A model generated the notes under the pieces. It was given only the letters and a program-made list of their open reading frames with translations, made no database searches and was not told where the DNA came from. 64,000 bases of DNA from Nocardia sienata NBRC 100364 (GTDB taxonomy: Bacteria > Actinomycetota > Actinomycetes > Mycobacteriales > Mycobacteriaceae), in contig NZ_BDBX01000031.1 in the NCBI RefSeq assembly GCF_001613205.1, positions 1 through 64,000 on the forward strand, given 5' to 3'. This document shows positions 16,674 through 24,787 of this stretch, one piece after another; the stretch's first letter is position 1, and every line of letters starts with the position of its first letter. A program made the translations under genes and the position numbers.

Positions 16674-17669
16674 TCAGGCGGCGGGCCAGGTCAGGAAGCC
16701 GCTGCGGCGGGCGCGCCGCAGTTCCGCAAGTGGCGGGGGCGGGGTGCGTACTCCGCGGACCAGGCGATGCACCGAGCGCAGCAGGACAGCGGGGTGGACC
16801 GCCTCGAGCTCGACGATCCGGCCGCGACGCAGCCAGGCCTGTTCCCGCTCGTCCAGGAAGCCGGGGCCCGGCCCGTCGCCCTGGTGATAGTCGGCGAGCA
16901 GCCGCGCCGGCGGTTCTCCGCCGGTCACTTCCGGCGGTGCGATCACCCCCGGACCCCGCCGCCGCGATCCTCGGCCGCCGAATGCCGGGCCCGGCGCATC
17001 CGGCGCCGAGGGACCGTCGGGTAGTTGCCCCGAATCGACGGCGGGGCCGTCGATGTGAAAGAGGTGCAGTCCCAACACCTGCCGGGGCCGCAGCCCCAGC
17101 GGCACCACGCGCAGCCCCGCGGGAATCCCGGTGAGTTCGCTCGGCCGGGCGGGAAACGCGAGGCCCGCCGCGCTCGCTTCGTGCAATACGTAGACCTCAC
17201 CCGCGCCGCGCGCGAGCATCGCCGTCACACCGGGGTGTAGCGGCAGTTCGGCCGCGCTGAGCACCGGTGTCGCCGATTCCATCGGTAGACCGTTGGCGCG
17301 CAGCATATGCGCGACGGTGTGCGATTCGCAGATCAGCAGACGCGGCAGGCCGTAGTCGAACAGGTCGGGTTCGGGAGTGTGCGCTCCAGGGGGTGCGGTC
17401 CGGGGCGGTGCCGGCGTGAGCAGGCCGGGGATCTCGCGGTGCCGGGCGAGGGCGGCGTGAAAGGTGGCGAGGGACAGCGGTGCCGGGACGGTGAACGCGA
17501 TCCGGCGTGGGAGCCGGGGCACCGGGGCGAGCAGCCGGCAGAGTTCGTAATAGAGCTGGCGTTCGGTGAACCGGATGCCGTTCGGCGCGGCGGCCCGGGA
17601 CACCGCGACCGGTAGCAACCGATCGACTATCCGCTGTGTCCACCGGGCCGGTGTCAACTGCTCGGCCAC
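16674..17669 (-). CDS. Putative Spo11/TopoVI-A-like (wHTH-Toprim) protein
   Basis: 331 aa protein with no obvious relatives by eye. I infer a divergent TopoVI-A/Spo11 plan. FTERQLYYELCRLL (34-47) looks like the winged-helix segment with the Tyr pair (40-41). LLICES (111-116, Glu115) looks like the first Toprim strand. VYVLHEASAAG (159-169) stands where DxD is expected, here Glu-Ala-Ser. LGLRPRQVL (191-199) matches the GL-x-P stretch after Toprim. The Tyr-Glu-acidic spacing (75 and 49 residues) is close to that of TopoVI-A. The C-terminus is GFLTWPAA, shared with the neighbouring paralogue. GTG 17669 overlaps that gene by 16 bp. The real presence is supported by packing and frame; the fold is a hypothesis. 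Confidence 0.72.
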   Translation of the reverse strand: MAEQLTPARWTQRIVDRLLPVAVSRAAAPNGIRFTERQLYYELCRLLAPVPRLPRRIAFTVPAPLSLATFHAALARHREIPGLLTPAPPRTAPPGAHTPEPDLFDYGLPRLLICESHTVAHMLRANGLPMESATPVLSAAELPLHPGVTAMLARGAGEVYVLHEASAAGLAFPARPSELTGIPAGLRVVPLGLRPRQVLGLHLFHIDGPAVDSGQLPDGPSAPDAPGPAFGGRGSRRRGPGVIAPPEVTGGEPPARLLADYHQGDGPGPGFLDEREQAWLRRGRIVELEAVHPAVLLRSVHRLVRGVRTPPPPLAELRRARRSGFLTWPAA

Positions 17670-18664
17670 GTCAGGAAGCCTATCTCCCGGGCACGCTGCC
17701 GGTCCGGGTCGGCGGCTTCCCGGACTCGTTCGACCCCGCGCTCCACCACGCCCAGCAGCGTCGCGGGCGGCAGCGCCGCGACCGGTGACCACCAGCCGTC
17801 GGCCAGCCAGTCGCGCTCGGCCGCGGATCCGGCCGCCCACTCCGGCACGGGTGGCGCCGCCGGGTCCGGCAGCTCCCGTAACCGCACCGCCGAGCGGGCC
17901 GCGAGCGCCGCTTTCGCGGACAGCCCGATCAGGATCGCCCGGGCGCCCAACGCGTCCCGGGCGCGCGAACCGAACAGGACGCCGGGCAGGCCGGCGTCGT
18001 GCAGGACGAGGACCGGTACCTCCGGCGGCAACCGGTCCAGCCGGTCGGCCAGCGTCATCTCCCATACCTCGGCGGCGTTGTTCGCGGCGAGACAGGCGAG
18101 TACCGAACGATTTGCGCACAACAGGGCCAGTCGCGGTTGCCGCACGGCGGGCAGCGCGATGTCCTCGGTCACCATTCCGGGCGGCGGCCCGCCGTAGATT
18201 TGTGCCCAGCGGTCGTACACCCCGGTGCGAAATTCCCGCGGTGTCACCGGTATCCGGACCGTCGTACGCTGCCGGAACCACGGTTTCGTAAAGGTCAGCA
18301 GCAGCGGAATCACGACCAGGAGAAGCACCCCGGTGCCGATCCCCGGTAATGCCGGGACGAACCCGGCTACCACACAGATGAACCCGCCCACCACGATGAT
18401 CCCGCACGCCCAACCCAGCGTCGCGTGGTAATCGCGGTCCACACTCGGCACATCCCGGCGCGTGGCCGCGTACCACAGTTGGGTGGGGGTGTAGCGCAGA
18501 CCGCGCTCGTCGCTCAGCTTTTCGGCCAGGCGCCGCATCCGCAGGTCGTGCATCCGCGCCGGGCTTTCTTTGGGCTCCAGCGCGAACTCCCGCCGGCACG
18601 CCGGACATCGCCGTCCGGTGCGCTCGCGGCGCAGCAGACTCTTGGCGCAGTGCGGGCAGATCAC
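17654..18664 (-). CDS. Zinc-ribbon membrane protein, paralogue of the downstream Toprim-like protein
   Basis: 336 aa protein, first gene of the five-gene locus. An N-terminal zinc ribbon (CPHC at 3-6, CPAC at 20-23) is followed by YTPTQLWYAATRR (58-70), which parallels FTERQLYYELCR of the next gene. Two membrane helices (about 85-106 and 109-126) are inserted. The C-terminal part repeats the neighbour's order: LALLCANRSVLACLAAN (179-195), VPVLVLHDAGLPG (217-229, Asp-Ala-Gly) and GLSAKAAL (247-254). Both proteins end GFLTWP plus two small residues. I infer duplication of a Toprim-like core, with Tyr and Glu lost here. GTG 18664 is preceded closely by GGAGAG. Function unknown. Confidence 0.75.
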   Translation of the reverse strand: MICPHCAKSLLRRERTGRRCPACRREFALEPKESPARMHDLRMRRLAEKLSDERGLRYTPTQLWYAATRRDVPSVDRDYHATLGWACGIIVVGGFICVVAGFVPALPGIGTGVLLLVVIPLLLTFTKPWFRQRTTVRIPVTPREFRTGVYDRWAQIYGGPPPGMVTEDIALPAVRQPRLALLCANRSVLACLAANNAAEVWEMTLADRLDRLPPEVPVLVLHDAGLPGVLFGSRARDALGARAILIGLSAKAALAARSAVRLRELPDPAAPPVPEWAAGSAAERDWLADGWWSPVAALPPATLLGVVERGVERVREAADPDRQRAREIGFLTWPSS

Positions 18665-18917
18665 CTCTCCAATGGTCGTCGATCGGCCCGGATCGCGCGA
18701 GTGGTATATGTTTTCGAATCCGAGATGACCTGGGTGTTCAACGCCACCGGTATACCGAATTCACCGACGGTCAACCGGCGGTTCGGCGATAGTCTCCAGA
18801 GCTATCCCGCACGCTGTCGGATCGACCTCTACCTATTCCATTGGCGGACTTACGTACCGGGCTTCGGTGAATTGCAGGCAGACGGATGGCAGTCGTGATC
18901 CGAGTAGTCCTATCGGG

Positions 18918-20147
18918 CTATCTGTTTCCGATCCCGCACCAAGCGGCGAACCCGCGCAACGTTTCCGTGGAACGCGCATCCTGCCGTGCCAGGGCACGCA
19001 CTGTCTCGTGCACCATCGGGTGGTACCGCGTCTGTGTCGGTGCGACACGCCGCGCCGACTGCAACGCCGAGAATGCCTTTTCCCTATCGCCGTGTAGGAG
19101 GTATCCCCGGGCCAGGTCGATGTAGTGGTGACCGGCTCGCTCCCGCGGAGTGCTCGCGGGCAGTACCACCTTCGCGGACCGTTTCACCGCCTCGGTGCCA
19201 TCCAGCATCTCGACCGCCAGGCCGACCGACCAGATCCGGACGTTCGTGGGGCCGAAACACAGCCGGTAATCGTCACGATCCACACCGATTCGCGCGGCGG
19301 CCTCCGTTGCCTCGGCGAGGTGGGCGTCCGCGGTATCCCTTCGCCCGGCGCGTGCGGCGGCGAGAGCTGATTTGAGATGCAGGTTGCCCCACATCGCCAG
19401 AGTCGCCGGGTCACCCTTACCGATATTCGGCTCGATCGCCTTGCGGCTGCCCTCCAGGAAGCGCTCGGCCCCCGCCCAGTCGGCCACGCCGATCATTTCA
19501 CCGGCGCGCTGGTAATCCCCCGCGAGCACCGCCAGTTCGTCACCCGACCGGGCCGCCGCCCACTCGTATCGGTCCACGGCGAGTGAAGCGAGATCGATGT
19601 AGCCGAGTTTGTAGACCACCTGCGAGGTCGCGGCGTAGGTCTCGGCCAGCAGACCGAATATCCGTTCCTGGTGCGAGGTATCGGCAGAGTGCCGAGCAAC
19701 CCGCAGATCGTGCAGCAGCGACGGGAGGAGCGTGCCCAGTTCGCCCAGCCTGACCATATGCCGCATCTCGGATGCCCGGGCCACGTCCGCGGCCAGATCG
19801 CTCAGAGCGCGAGCCGGAATATCGTCGGGCGGAATCCGGTACACCGCCAGCTCCCGCCGGATGTCCGGTATGCCGGCGTGCACGAGTTGCTCGTCACGAG
19901 TAGTGCGCGGATACGGTTGTTCGAGAAGTGCGGTGACGCCGACCTTCAACGCGCGCCCACAGGCGGAGATGAAAGCGGGCGAGGCGGGCGCCCGTCCCTG
20001 CTCCACAGCTTTGACCAGAGATGTCGAGACATTCGCCTCGGAAGCCAGACGGGCCTGGGTCCAGCCGACGAGTTTGCGTTCCTCGGCAACGCGAGCCCCC
20101 ACGCCGTCGTTTTTCTGCTCGGTGCTCATAGCTATCACATCCTGCAT
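18918..20147 (-). CDS. XRE-family regulator with TPR-like C-terminal region
   Basis: DNA-binding regulator of 409 aa. The HTH_XRE domain is at about residues 18-75 (VAEERKLVGWTQARLASEANVS ... VEQGRAP). The remaining ~330 residues are helical, Ala/Leu/Arg-rich repeats typical of tetratricopeptide regulators that sense a peptide or small ligand. ATG 20147 has GAGGG close upstream; ATG 20129 (MSTEQ) is an alternative with AGGA 10 nt upstream. It is divergent from the two small genes at 20255 and 20545, a pairing seen in Nocardia genomes, and probably controls them through 20148-20254. Confidence 0.87.
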   Translation of the reverse strand: MQDVIAMSTEQKNDGVGARVAEERKLVGWTQARLASEANVSTSLVKAVEQGRAPASPAFISACGRALKVGVTALLEQPYPRTTRDEQLVHAGIPDIRRELAVYRIPPDDIPARALSDLAADVARASEMRHMVRLGELGTLLPSLLHDLRVARHSADTSHQERIFGLLAETYAATSQVVYKLGYIDLASLAVDRYEWAAARSGDELAVLAGDYQRAGEMIGVADWAGAERFLEGSRKAIEPNIGKGDPATLAMWGNLHLKSALAAARAGRRDTADAHLAEATEAAARIGVDRDDYRLCFGPTNVRIWSVGLAVEMLDGTEAVKRSAKVVLPASTPRERAGHHYIDLARGYLLHGDREKAFSALQSARRVAPTQTRYHPMVHETVRALARQDARSTETLRGFAAWCGIGNR

Positions 20148-20254
20148 CGGCCCTCGTTCTCATGGTGCCAAAGGTTTTGTCCCTTCGGGAGGTCGGGCGC
20201 TACGAGCCTTATGGCGAAATCAAGCCCGCTGACAACAACACCGAAGAGGTGCCC

Positions 20255-20548
20255 ATGCGTCAGGAGTCACCGTCCCTGCCCACCCGGGCTCCGCACAATC
20301 TCGCCATGGCCGCCACGCTACGGCTCTGGCAGGCGGGCCGTCATTGGGTCACCGACGACCCGGCGATTCTGCGCCGGGTCGTGGACGGGCTCCGAGCGCT
20401 ACCCGCCGACCACCCCACCGCGCATTGCCGCTCGCAGGAACCGATTCGCGGTTACGCGCACGCACACCAGGTGATGGACGTCCACGCGGCACATCGCTGT
20501 CCGCGCTACGTGGCTGCGGCGGACTATGCGGCCGCGGCGCGCCGGTGA
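20255..20548 (+). CDS. Hypothetical protein in XRE-linked pair
   Basis: Unrecognised 97 aa soluble protein, Ala/His/Arg-rich, with several His and two Cys (AHCRS, HRCPRY) in its C-terminal half. ATG 20255 has GAGG 5 nt upstream; an extended reading from 20162 lacks a site. Its stop overlaps the GTG of the next gene by 4 bp, so the two are translationally coupled. Divergent from the XRE-TPR regulator. Confidence 0.65.
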   Translation: MRQESPSLPTRAPHNLAMAATLRLWQAGRHWVTDDPAILRRVVDGLRALPADHPTAHCRSQEPIRGYAHAHQVMDVHAAHRCPRYVAAADYAAAARR

Positions 20549-20886
20549 GCCTCGGCAGACGCGCGGTCGTGCTCTGCCGACCGGGCTGCGACAGCGCGGA
20601 GATCGAGCGGTTGTCCCGGGCACACGACCTCCGGGTGATGTACACGGTGTACACCGATACCGGGCCGGAGCTCGCGGCGCGGATCGCCGTCCAGTACACC
20701 CTCGACTACGCCGCCGAGGTGGTCGTGATCCCGTACCTGACCGCACGGGAGGCCAGGGAACTGCCGGCGTGGCGGCCGCTCGTGTGGTTCGCGGATCTGG
20801 TGACAGCGACCGGAGTAGTCGAAGAGGGGTTCTCCGAACAACCTCGACGTGGAGATCGCCGGGCTCCGGAGTGCCCGAACGCGTGA
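20545..20886 (+). CDS. Hypothetical protein with recombinase-N-terminal-like fold
   Basis: 113 aa protein starting at GTG 20545 within a GTGA overlap of the preceding gene. The order AVVLCRPG, EIERLSRAHDLRVMYTVYTDTG, AVQYTLDYAAEVVVIPYL resembles the alternating strand-helix core of serine-recombinase N-terminal domains, but the catalytic Ser and the Arg motif are missing and there is no DNA-binding tail. It is therefore probably not a functional recombinase. Coupled to the upstream small gene, and both are divergent from the XRE regulator. Confidence 0.6.
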   Translation: MSLGRRAVVLCRPGCDSAEIERLSRAHDLRVMYTVYTDTGPELAARIAVQYTLDYAAEVVVIPYLTAREARELPAWRPLVWFADLVTATGVVEEGFSEQPRRGDRRAPECPNA

Positions 20887-21020
20887 GTTCGGTGTCGTCG
20901 CCTCGGCCCGGCCACCACATGTGGAACCCGGTACGGCCGGGCCTGAGCCGCAGGGCGAGGAAACGGGCCCGTCCGGCCCTAGTCTTCTTGTATCCCGCAC
21001 CCGACAGGCAGGAGACCGAG

Positions 21021-21707
21021 GTGGCCCCGACGACGCCTACCGAGACGACCGTGGCCGAGGTGCTGGCCGAGCTGGCCGGCCTCGCGGACCCGAAGATCCG
21101 CGCGGTGAACGAGAAGCAAGGTGACGATCACGGCGTGAACCTCACCCGGCTGCGTGCGGTCGCGAAACGGCTGAAAACCCAGCAGGACCTCGCGCGCGGA
21201 CTGTGGGAGTCCGGGGACACCTCGGCGCGCCTGCTGGCGCTGCTGATCTGCCGCCCGAAAGACTTCGCACGCGACGAGCTGGATGCCATGCTGCGGGACG
21301 CGCGGACCCCCAAGGTGCACGACTGGCTCGTGAACTATGTGGTGAAGAAGAATCCGCACGTCGAAGAACTCCGGGTGACCTGGTTCGACGATCCGGACCC
21401 CGGGGTGGCGAGCGCCGGGTGGGCGTTGACCGCCGACAGGGTGGGCAAGAAGCCCGGCGGTCTCGACCTCCCCGGCCTGCTCGACATCATCGAAGCGCGG
21501 ATGAAAGATGCCCCGGAGCGCCTGCAATGGGCGATGAACACCTGCCTGGCCCGGATCGGGATAGAGCATCCCGAGTACCGCGCCCGGGCGGTTGATATCG
21601 GTGAGCGGCTGAAGGTGCTCGAGGACTACCCGACCTCTCCGGGCTGTACCTCCCCGTTCGCACCCGTCTGGATCACCGAGATGGTTCGTCGCCAACAGGA
21701 GAAGTAG
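21021..21707 (+). CDS. AlkD-like DNA alkylation repair protein
   Basis: 228 aa all-helical HEAT-like repeat protein of the AlkD (DNA glycosylase) type, recognisable from VNLTRLRAVAKRL, LWESGDTSARLLALLIC and the paired-helix pattern with WFDDPDPGVASAGWAL. AlkD proteins remove N3- and N7-alkylated bases. GTG 21021 has GGAG 6 nt upstream and gives a sensible N-terminus; the open frame to 20526 is an artefact of reading over the previous gene. The C-terminal segment CTSPFAPVWITEMVRRQ is shared by the short actinobacterial branch of the family. It stands alone between the small genes and vapBC. Confidence 0.8.
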   Translation: MAPTTPTETTVAEVLAELAGLADPKIRAVNEKQGDDHGVNLTRLRAVAKRLKTQQDLARGLWESGDTSARLLALLICRPKDFARDELDAMLRDARTPKVHDWLVNYVVKKNPHVEELRVTWFDDPDPGVASAGWALTADRVGKKPGGLDLPGLLDIIEARMKDAPERLQWAMNTCLARIGIEHPEYRARAVDIGERLKVLEDYPTSPGCTSPFAPVWITEMVRRQQEK

Positions 21708-21815
21708 CTGGTAGGACTGGTCGGAAGTAATCCATTCTACCTGCGCTGATGCTTCATTACAGCCATGATTGCTATCATGGGAAAGTCTATTTTGCATCAG
21801 ATTGGAGGTGGGAAG

Positions 21816-22010
21816 ATGCGTACCACCATTGACTTAGATGACAATTGGGAAGAGGCTGCGCGAGTGCTGGGCACACACGGCAAGACGGAGACGGTAAACC
21901 GTGCCTTGGCGCATGTGCTCGATGAGCGGCGGCGCAGTCAGGCCGTTGAAACGTTCCGAAGCCTGCAACTCGATCTCGATCCGGAGACTATGCGCGGAGC
22001 GTGGGAGTGA
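21816..22010 (+). CDS. VapB-type antitoxin
   Basis: 64 aa antitoxin with the ribbon-helix-helix opening MRTTIDLDD and helices VNRALAHVLDERRR, followed by the toxin-binding tail. A strong GGAGGTGGG ribosome binding site precedes ATG 21816. It overlaps the PIN-domain toxin start by 4 bp. VapB should repress its own promoter and neutralise VapC. The upstream 108 bp is AT-richer than its surroundings. Confidence 0.85.
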   Translation: MRTTIDLDDNWEEAARVLGTHGKTETVNRALAHVLDERRRSQAVETFRSLQLDLDPETMRGAWE

Positions 22011-22426
22011 GCACTCCGGTCTATCTGGCCGATAAATCTGCCCATGCCCAGCGATACAACTCCGAAGAGGCGGCTCAGCGGTTGGACCGTGAGATGGCCG
22101 CAGGACGCCTCGCGATCTGTGAGATGGTTGCTCTCGAGCTGCTCTACTCGGCGCGTAACAGCAGCGACTATCTACGCCTGAATGCAGCACTACAGGCACT
22201 GCCATGGGCTGCAACCGATGGTGCCGCCATGAAACGAGCTCTCGATGTGCAACGGCGACTCGCTCAGCGCGGGCAACACCGCCGACCGCTGCCGGATCTC
22301 ATAATCGCTGCCACCGCGGAGCTCGCTGAGCTCACAGTGTTGCACTACGACCGTGACTTCGACCTGATCGGCGATGTTACCGGCCAGCCGATGGAGTGGA
22401 TTGTGTCTCGAGGGACTGCGGGCTGA
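22007..22426 (+). CDS. VapC-type PIN-domain ribonuclease toxin
   Basis: 139 aa PIN-domain RNase. The conserved acidic residues are visible: Asp in YLADKSA, Glu in EMVALELLYSA, and Asp residues in PLPDLIIAATAELA and HYDRDFDLI. PIN toxins cleave RNA, often initiator or other tRNAs, in a magnesium-dependent way. GTG 22007 overlaps the antitoxin stop as GTGA; GTG 22001 would add two residues. A terminator follows at 22506. Confidence 0.87.
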   Translation: MSTPVYLADKSAHAQRYNSEEAAQRLDREMAAGRLAICEMVALELLYSARNSSDYLRLNAALQALPWAATDGAAMKRALDVQRRLAQRGQHRRPLPDLIIAATAELAELTVLHYDRDFDLIGDVTGQPMEWIVSRGTAG

Positions 22427-22505
22427 GCAAGTCTCGGTCGAGACCATCCGACCCGGCTTCCGTTGTGCCGGATGCGGCTTCGTGGTCTGTGACAGCGCAC
22501 AGAAA

Positions 22506-22540
22506 CGGCCCCTCCACGGGTTGAATCCGTAGAGGGGCCG
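22506..22540. terminator. Terminator between vapC and the thiolase gene
   Basis: CGGCCCCTC pairs with GAGGGGCCG, and inside a one-base mismatch ACGG pairs with CCGT around a 7-nt loop. It lies between convergent genes and is 14 bp from the thiolase stop. Confidence 0.85.
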
Positions 22541-22553
22541 CACTGGAGACGAA

Positions 22554-23771
22554 TCAGCTCAGGCGTTCGATGATCATCGCCATGCCCTGGCCGCCGCCGA
22601 CGCACATGGTCTCCAGGCCGAACTGCTTGTCGTGGGTCTGGAGGTTGTTGATGAGGGTGGCGGTGATGCGGGCGCCGGTCATACCGAACGGGTGGCCCAG
22701 CGCGATGGCGCCGCCGGAGACGTTCAGTTTGTCCAGGTCCATGCCCAGTTCCCGAGCCGAACCGAGGACCTGCACCGCGAAGGCCTCGTTGATCTCGTAG
22801 AGGTCGATATCGCCGATGGTCTTGCCGGCCAGCTTCAGCGCCTTGCGCACCGCCTCGATCGGACCCAGGCCCATGATCTCGGGGGAGAGGCCGGAGACCC
22901 CGGTGGACACGATCCGGGCCAGCGGGGTCAGGCCCAGTTCCTTGGCCTTGGTGTCGCTCATGACGACCAGGGCGGCGGCGCCGTCGTTGAGCGGGCAGGC
23001 GTTACCGGCGGTGACCGTGCCGTCCGGGCGGAAGACCGGCTTGAGCTGGGAGATCTTCTCGTAGGTGGTGCCGGCGCGGGGGCCGTCGTCGGCGGAGACG
23101 ACGGTGCCGTCGGGCAGGGTCACCGGGGTGATCTCGCGTTCGAAGAAACCCGCCTTGATGGCCTCTTCGGCGCGGTTCTGCGACCGCACGCCCCAGTGGT
23201 CCTGGTCTTCCCGGGAGATCCCGGTGAACGAGGCGACGTTCTCCGCGGTCTGGCCCATGGCGATGTAGATATCGGGGATGTTGTCGTCCTCGCGCGGGTC
23301 ACGCCAGCTCACCCCGCCCTGGGCGGTGGTGGCGGTGCGTTCCTCGGCGGTGGCGAACTGCGGGTTGTGGGTGTCGGGCCAGCCGTCGGCGGTGCCCTTC
23401 GGGAAGCGGGAGACGGTTTCCACGCCCGCGGAGATGAACGCGTGGCCCTCGCCGGCCTTGATGGCGTGGAACGCCATCCGGGTGGTCTGCAGGGAGGAGG
23501 AACAGTAGCGGTTCACGGTGGTACCGGGCATGTAGTCGTAACCCAGCTGGGTGGCGACGACCTTGGCCATATTGAAACCGGATTCACCGGCGGGCTGGCC
23601 GCAGCCGAGCATCAGGTCGTCGATATCGGCGGGTGACAGGGCGGGGACCTTGTCCAGTGCGGCACGCACCATCTGTGCGGCCAGGTCGTCGGGCCGCATG
23701 CTCACCAGCGACCCCTTGTTGGCCCGGCCGATGGGGGAGCGAGCTACGGAAACGATGACGGCCTCTGGCAT
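22554..23771 (-). CDS. fadA3: Acetyl-CoA C-acetyltransferase (thiolase), FadA3-like
   Basis: Thiolase of 405 aa, catalysing the last step of fatty acid beta-oxidation (3-ketoacyl-CoA plus CoA) or the reverse condensation. The catalytic residues are present: Cys90 in NRYCSSSLQ, His360 in GHPFGMTG and Cys390 in CVGGGQG. ATG 23771 has AAGGAG upstream. The length and position next to an SGNH hydrolase match Rv1074c (fadA3) in M. tuberculosis, which supports the symbol; the substrate chain length is not determined. Confidence 0.93.
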   Translation of the reverse strand: MPEAVIVSVARSPIGRANKGSLVSMRPDDLAAQMVRAALDKVPALSPADIDDLMLGCGQPAGESGFNMAKVVATQLGYDYMPGTTVNRYCSSSLQTTRMAFHAIKAGEGHAFISAGVETVSRFPKGTADGWPDTHNPQFATAEERTATTAQGGVSWRDPREDDNIPDIYIAMGQTAENVASFTGISREDQDHWGVRSQNRAEEAIKAGFFEREITPVTLPDGTVVSADDGPRAGTTYEKISQLKPVFRPDGTVTAGNACPLNDGAAALVVMSDTKAKELGLTPLARIVSTGVSGLSPEIMGLGPIEAVRKALKLAGKTIGDIDLYEINEAFAVQVLGSARELGMDLDKLNVSGGAIALGHPFGMTGARITATLINNLQTHDKQFGLETMCVGGGQGMAMIIERLS

Positions 23772-23858
23772 GAGGACTCCTTTGTCGGGGAGTGTGCACG
23801 GCCGGGCCGAACACTACTCGCGGGTACGATCCCTTCGAATCTACGTCGCGCCCGGCTA

Positions 23859-24713
23859 CTAGGAAATATCCGCCGCGGCCATATCCCGTTCAGCGAGCGC
23901 TCTCATCAATTCGGGCAGCAGATGGGTGGCCGCCAGCGCGTAACCGTCGGCGGAGGGGTGGAAACCGTCGGCGGAGAACAGCTGCTCCGGGGCCGCCCGG
24001 AAATCTTTGCTCAGCAGGTCCCCCATGGCGACGGTGTGGCCGCCGGCCGCCCGGGTGGCCGCCGTCTGGGCCCGCGCCAACCGGACGCTCCACCGGTGCA
24101 CCACCGAGCGCAGCGGTTCCGGGATGGCGGTGACGCTGCCGAGGTCCGGGCAGGTACCGACCACGACGACGCTGCCCGCCCCGTGCAACCGGCTCACCGC
24201 CGCGCCGAGGCGTTCGGCGGACCGGGCGATCGAATGCTTCTTGGTGACATCGTTCGCGCCGACCAGCACCACCGCCGCGTCAGGCGGCGGGCCCGCCACG
24301 AACATGGCGTCCACCTGCCCGGCCAGCCCCTTGGAGGTGGCGCCGGAGATCGCCTTGGTGCTCAACCGGATGCGCTGCCCGGTGGCGTCGGCCAGACCGT
24401 GCGCGATGCGGACCCCGGGCACCTCGGCGGCGCTGTGGCAGCCCAGACCCGCGGCGGTCGAGTCACCGAAGATCATCAGGTGCAGGTCGGCATGTTCGCC
24501 GGTGCGCCCGGGCTGGTATCCGAGTGGCGAGTAGATGCCGTCGGCCTCCGGGGGCTTGGAGGTGTCGCGGCCGATCATGCCGCGCGCCGTGCCCGCCTGG
24601 GTGGTGAGCAGCCGGTAGGCCGCCCAGGACGCGGTTCCCGCCCCGGAGCCGACCAGAACCGTGGCGGCACCGGCCACCGCGGCCGTCCGCCATCCGATCC
24701 GAGTTTCGCCCAT
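23859..24713 (-). CDS. SGNH/GDSL-family hydrolase, membrane-anchored
   Basis: Predicted esterase/lipase of 284 aa, syntenic with Rv1075c. An N-terminal hydrophobic segment (about residues 11-32) is a signal or anchor. The four blocks of the SGNH fold are visible: FGDSTAAGLG (nucleophile Ser), ISGATSKG, VLVGANDV (Asn) and DGFHPSADGY (Asp and His). The active site should lie outside the membrane. ATG 24713 is chosen; the upstream reading to 24989 is Arg/Pro-rich and lacks support. It lies 87 bp downstream of the thiolase start region on the same strand. Confidence 0.9.
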   Translation of the reverse strand: MGETRIGWRTAAVAGAATVLVGSGAGTASWAAYRLLTTQAGTARGMIGRDTSKPPEADGIYSPLGYQPGRTGEHADLHLMIFGDSTAAGLGCHSAAEVPGVRIAHGLADATGQRIRLSTKAISGATSKGLAGQVDAMFVAGPPPDAAVVLVGANDVTKKHSIARSAERLGAAVSRLHGAGSVVVVGTCPDLGSVTAIPEPLRSVVHRWSVRLARAQTAATRAAGGHTVAMGDLLSKDFRAAPEQLFSADGFHPSADGYALAATHLLPELMRALAERDMAAADIS

Positions 24714-24787
24714 GGGCCCGGATCTTACGAGCGGGAACGATCTCGTGCGCGGCGTGCGCGCCGGGACCGGTCGCGCCCGGGCAGGTA

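Noticed and set aside
13651..18664. Lasso-peptide biosynthetic cluster
   Set aside because: An AsnB-like enzyme without N-terminal Cys and a small acidic-tailed protein are suggestive, but there is no recognition element (B1) or transglutaminase-like protease (B2), and the candidate precursor is 160 aa with a membrane helix.
20545..20886. Serine recombinase
   Set aside because: Only the strand-helix order is similar; catalytic Ser and Arg residues and a DNA-binding domain are absent.
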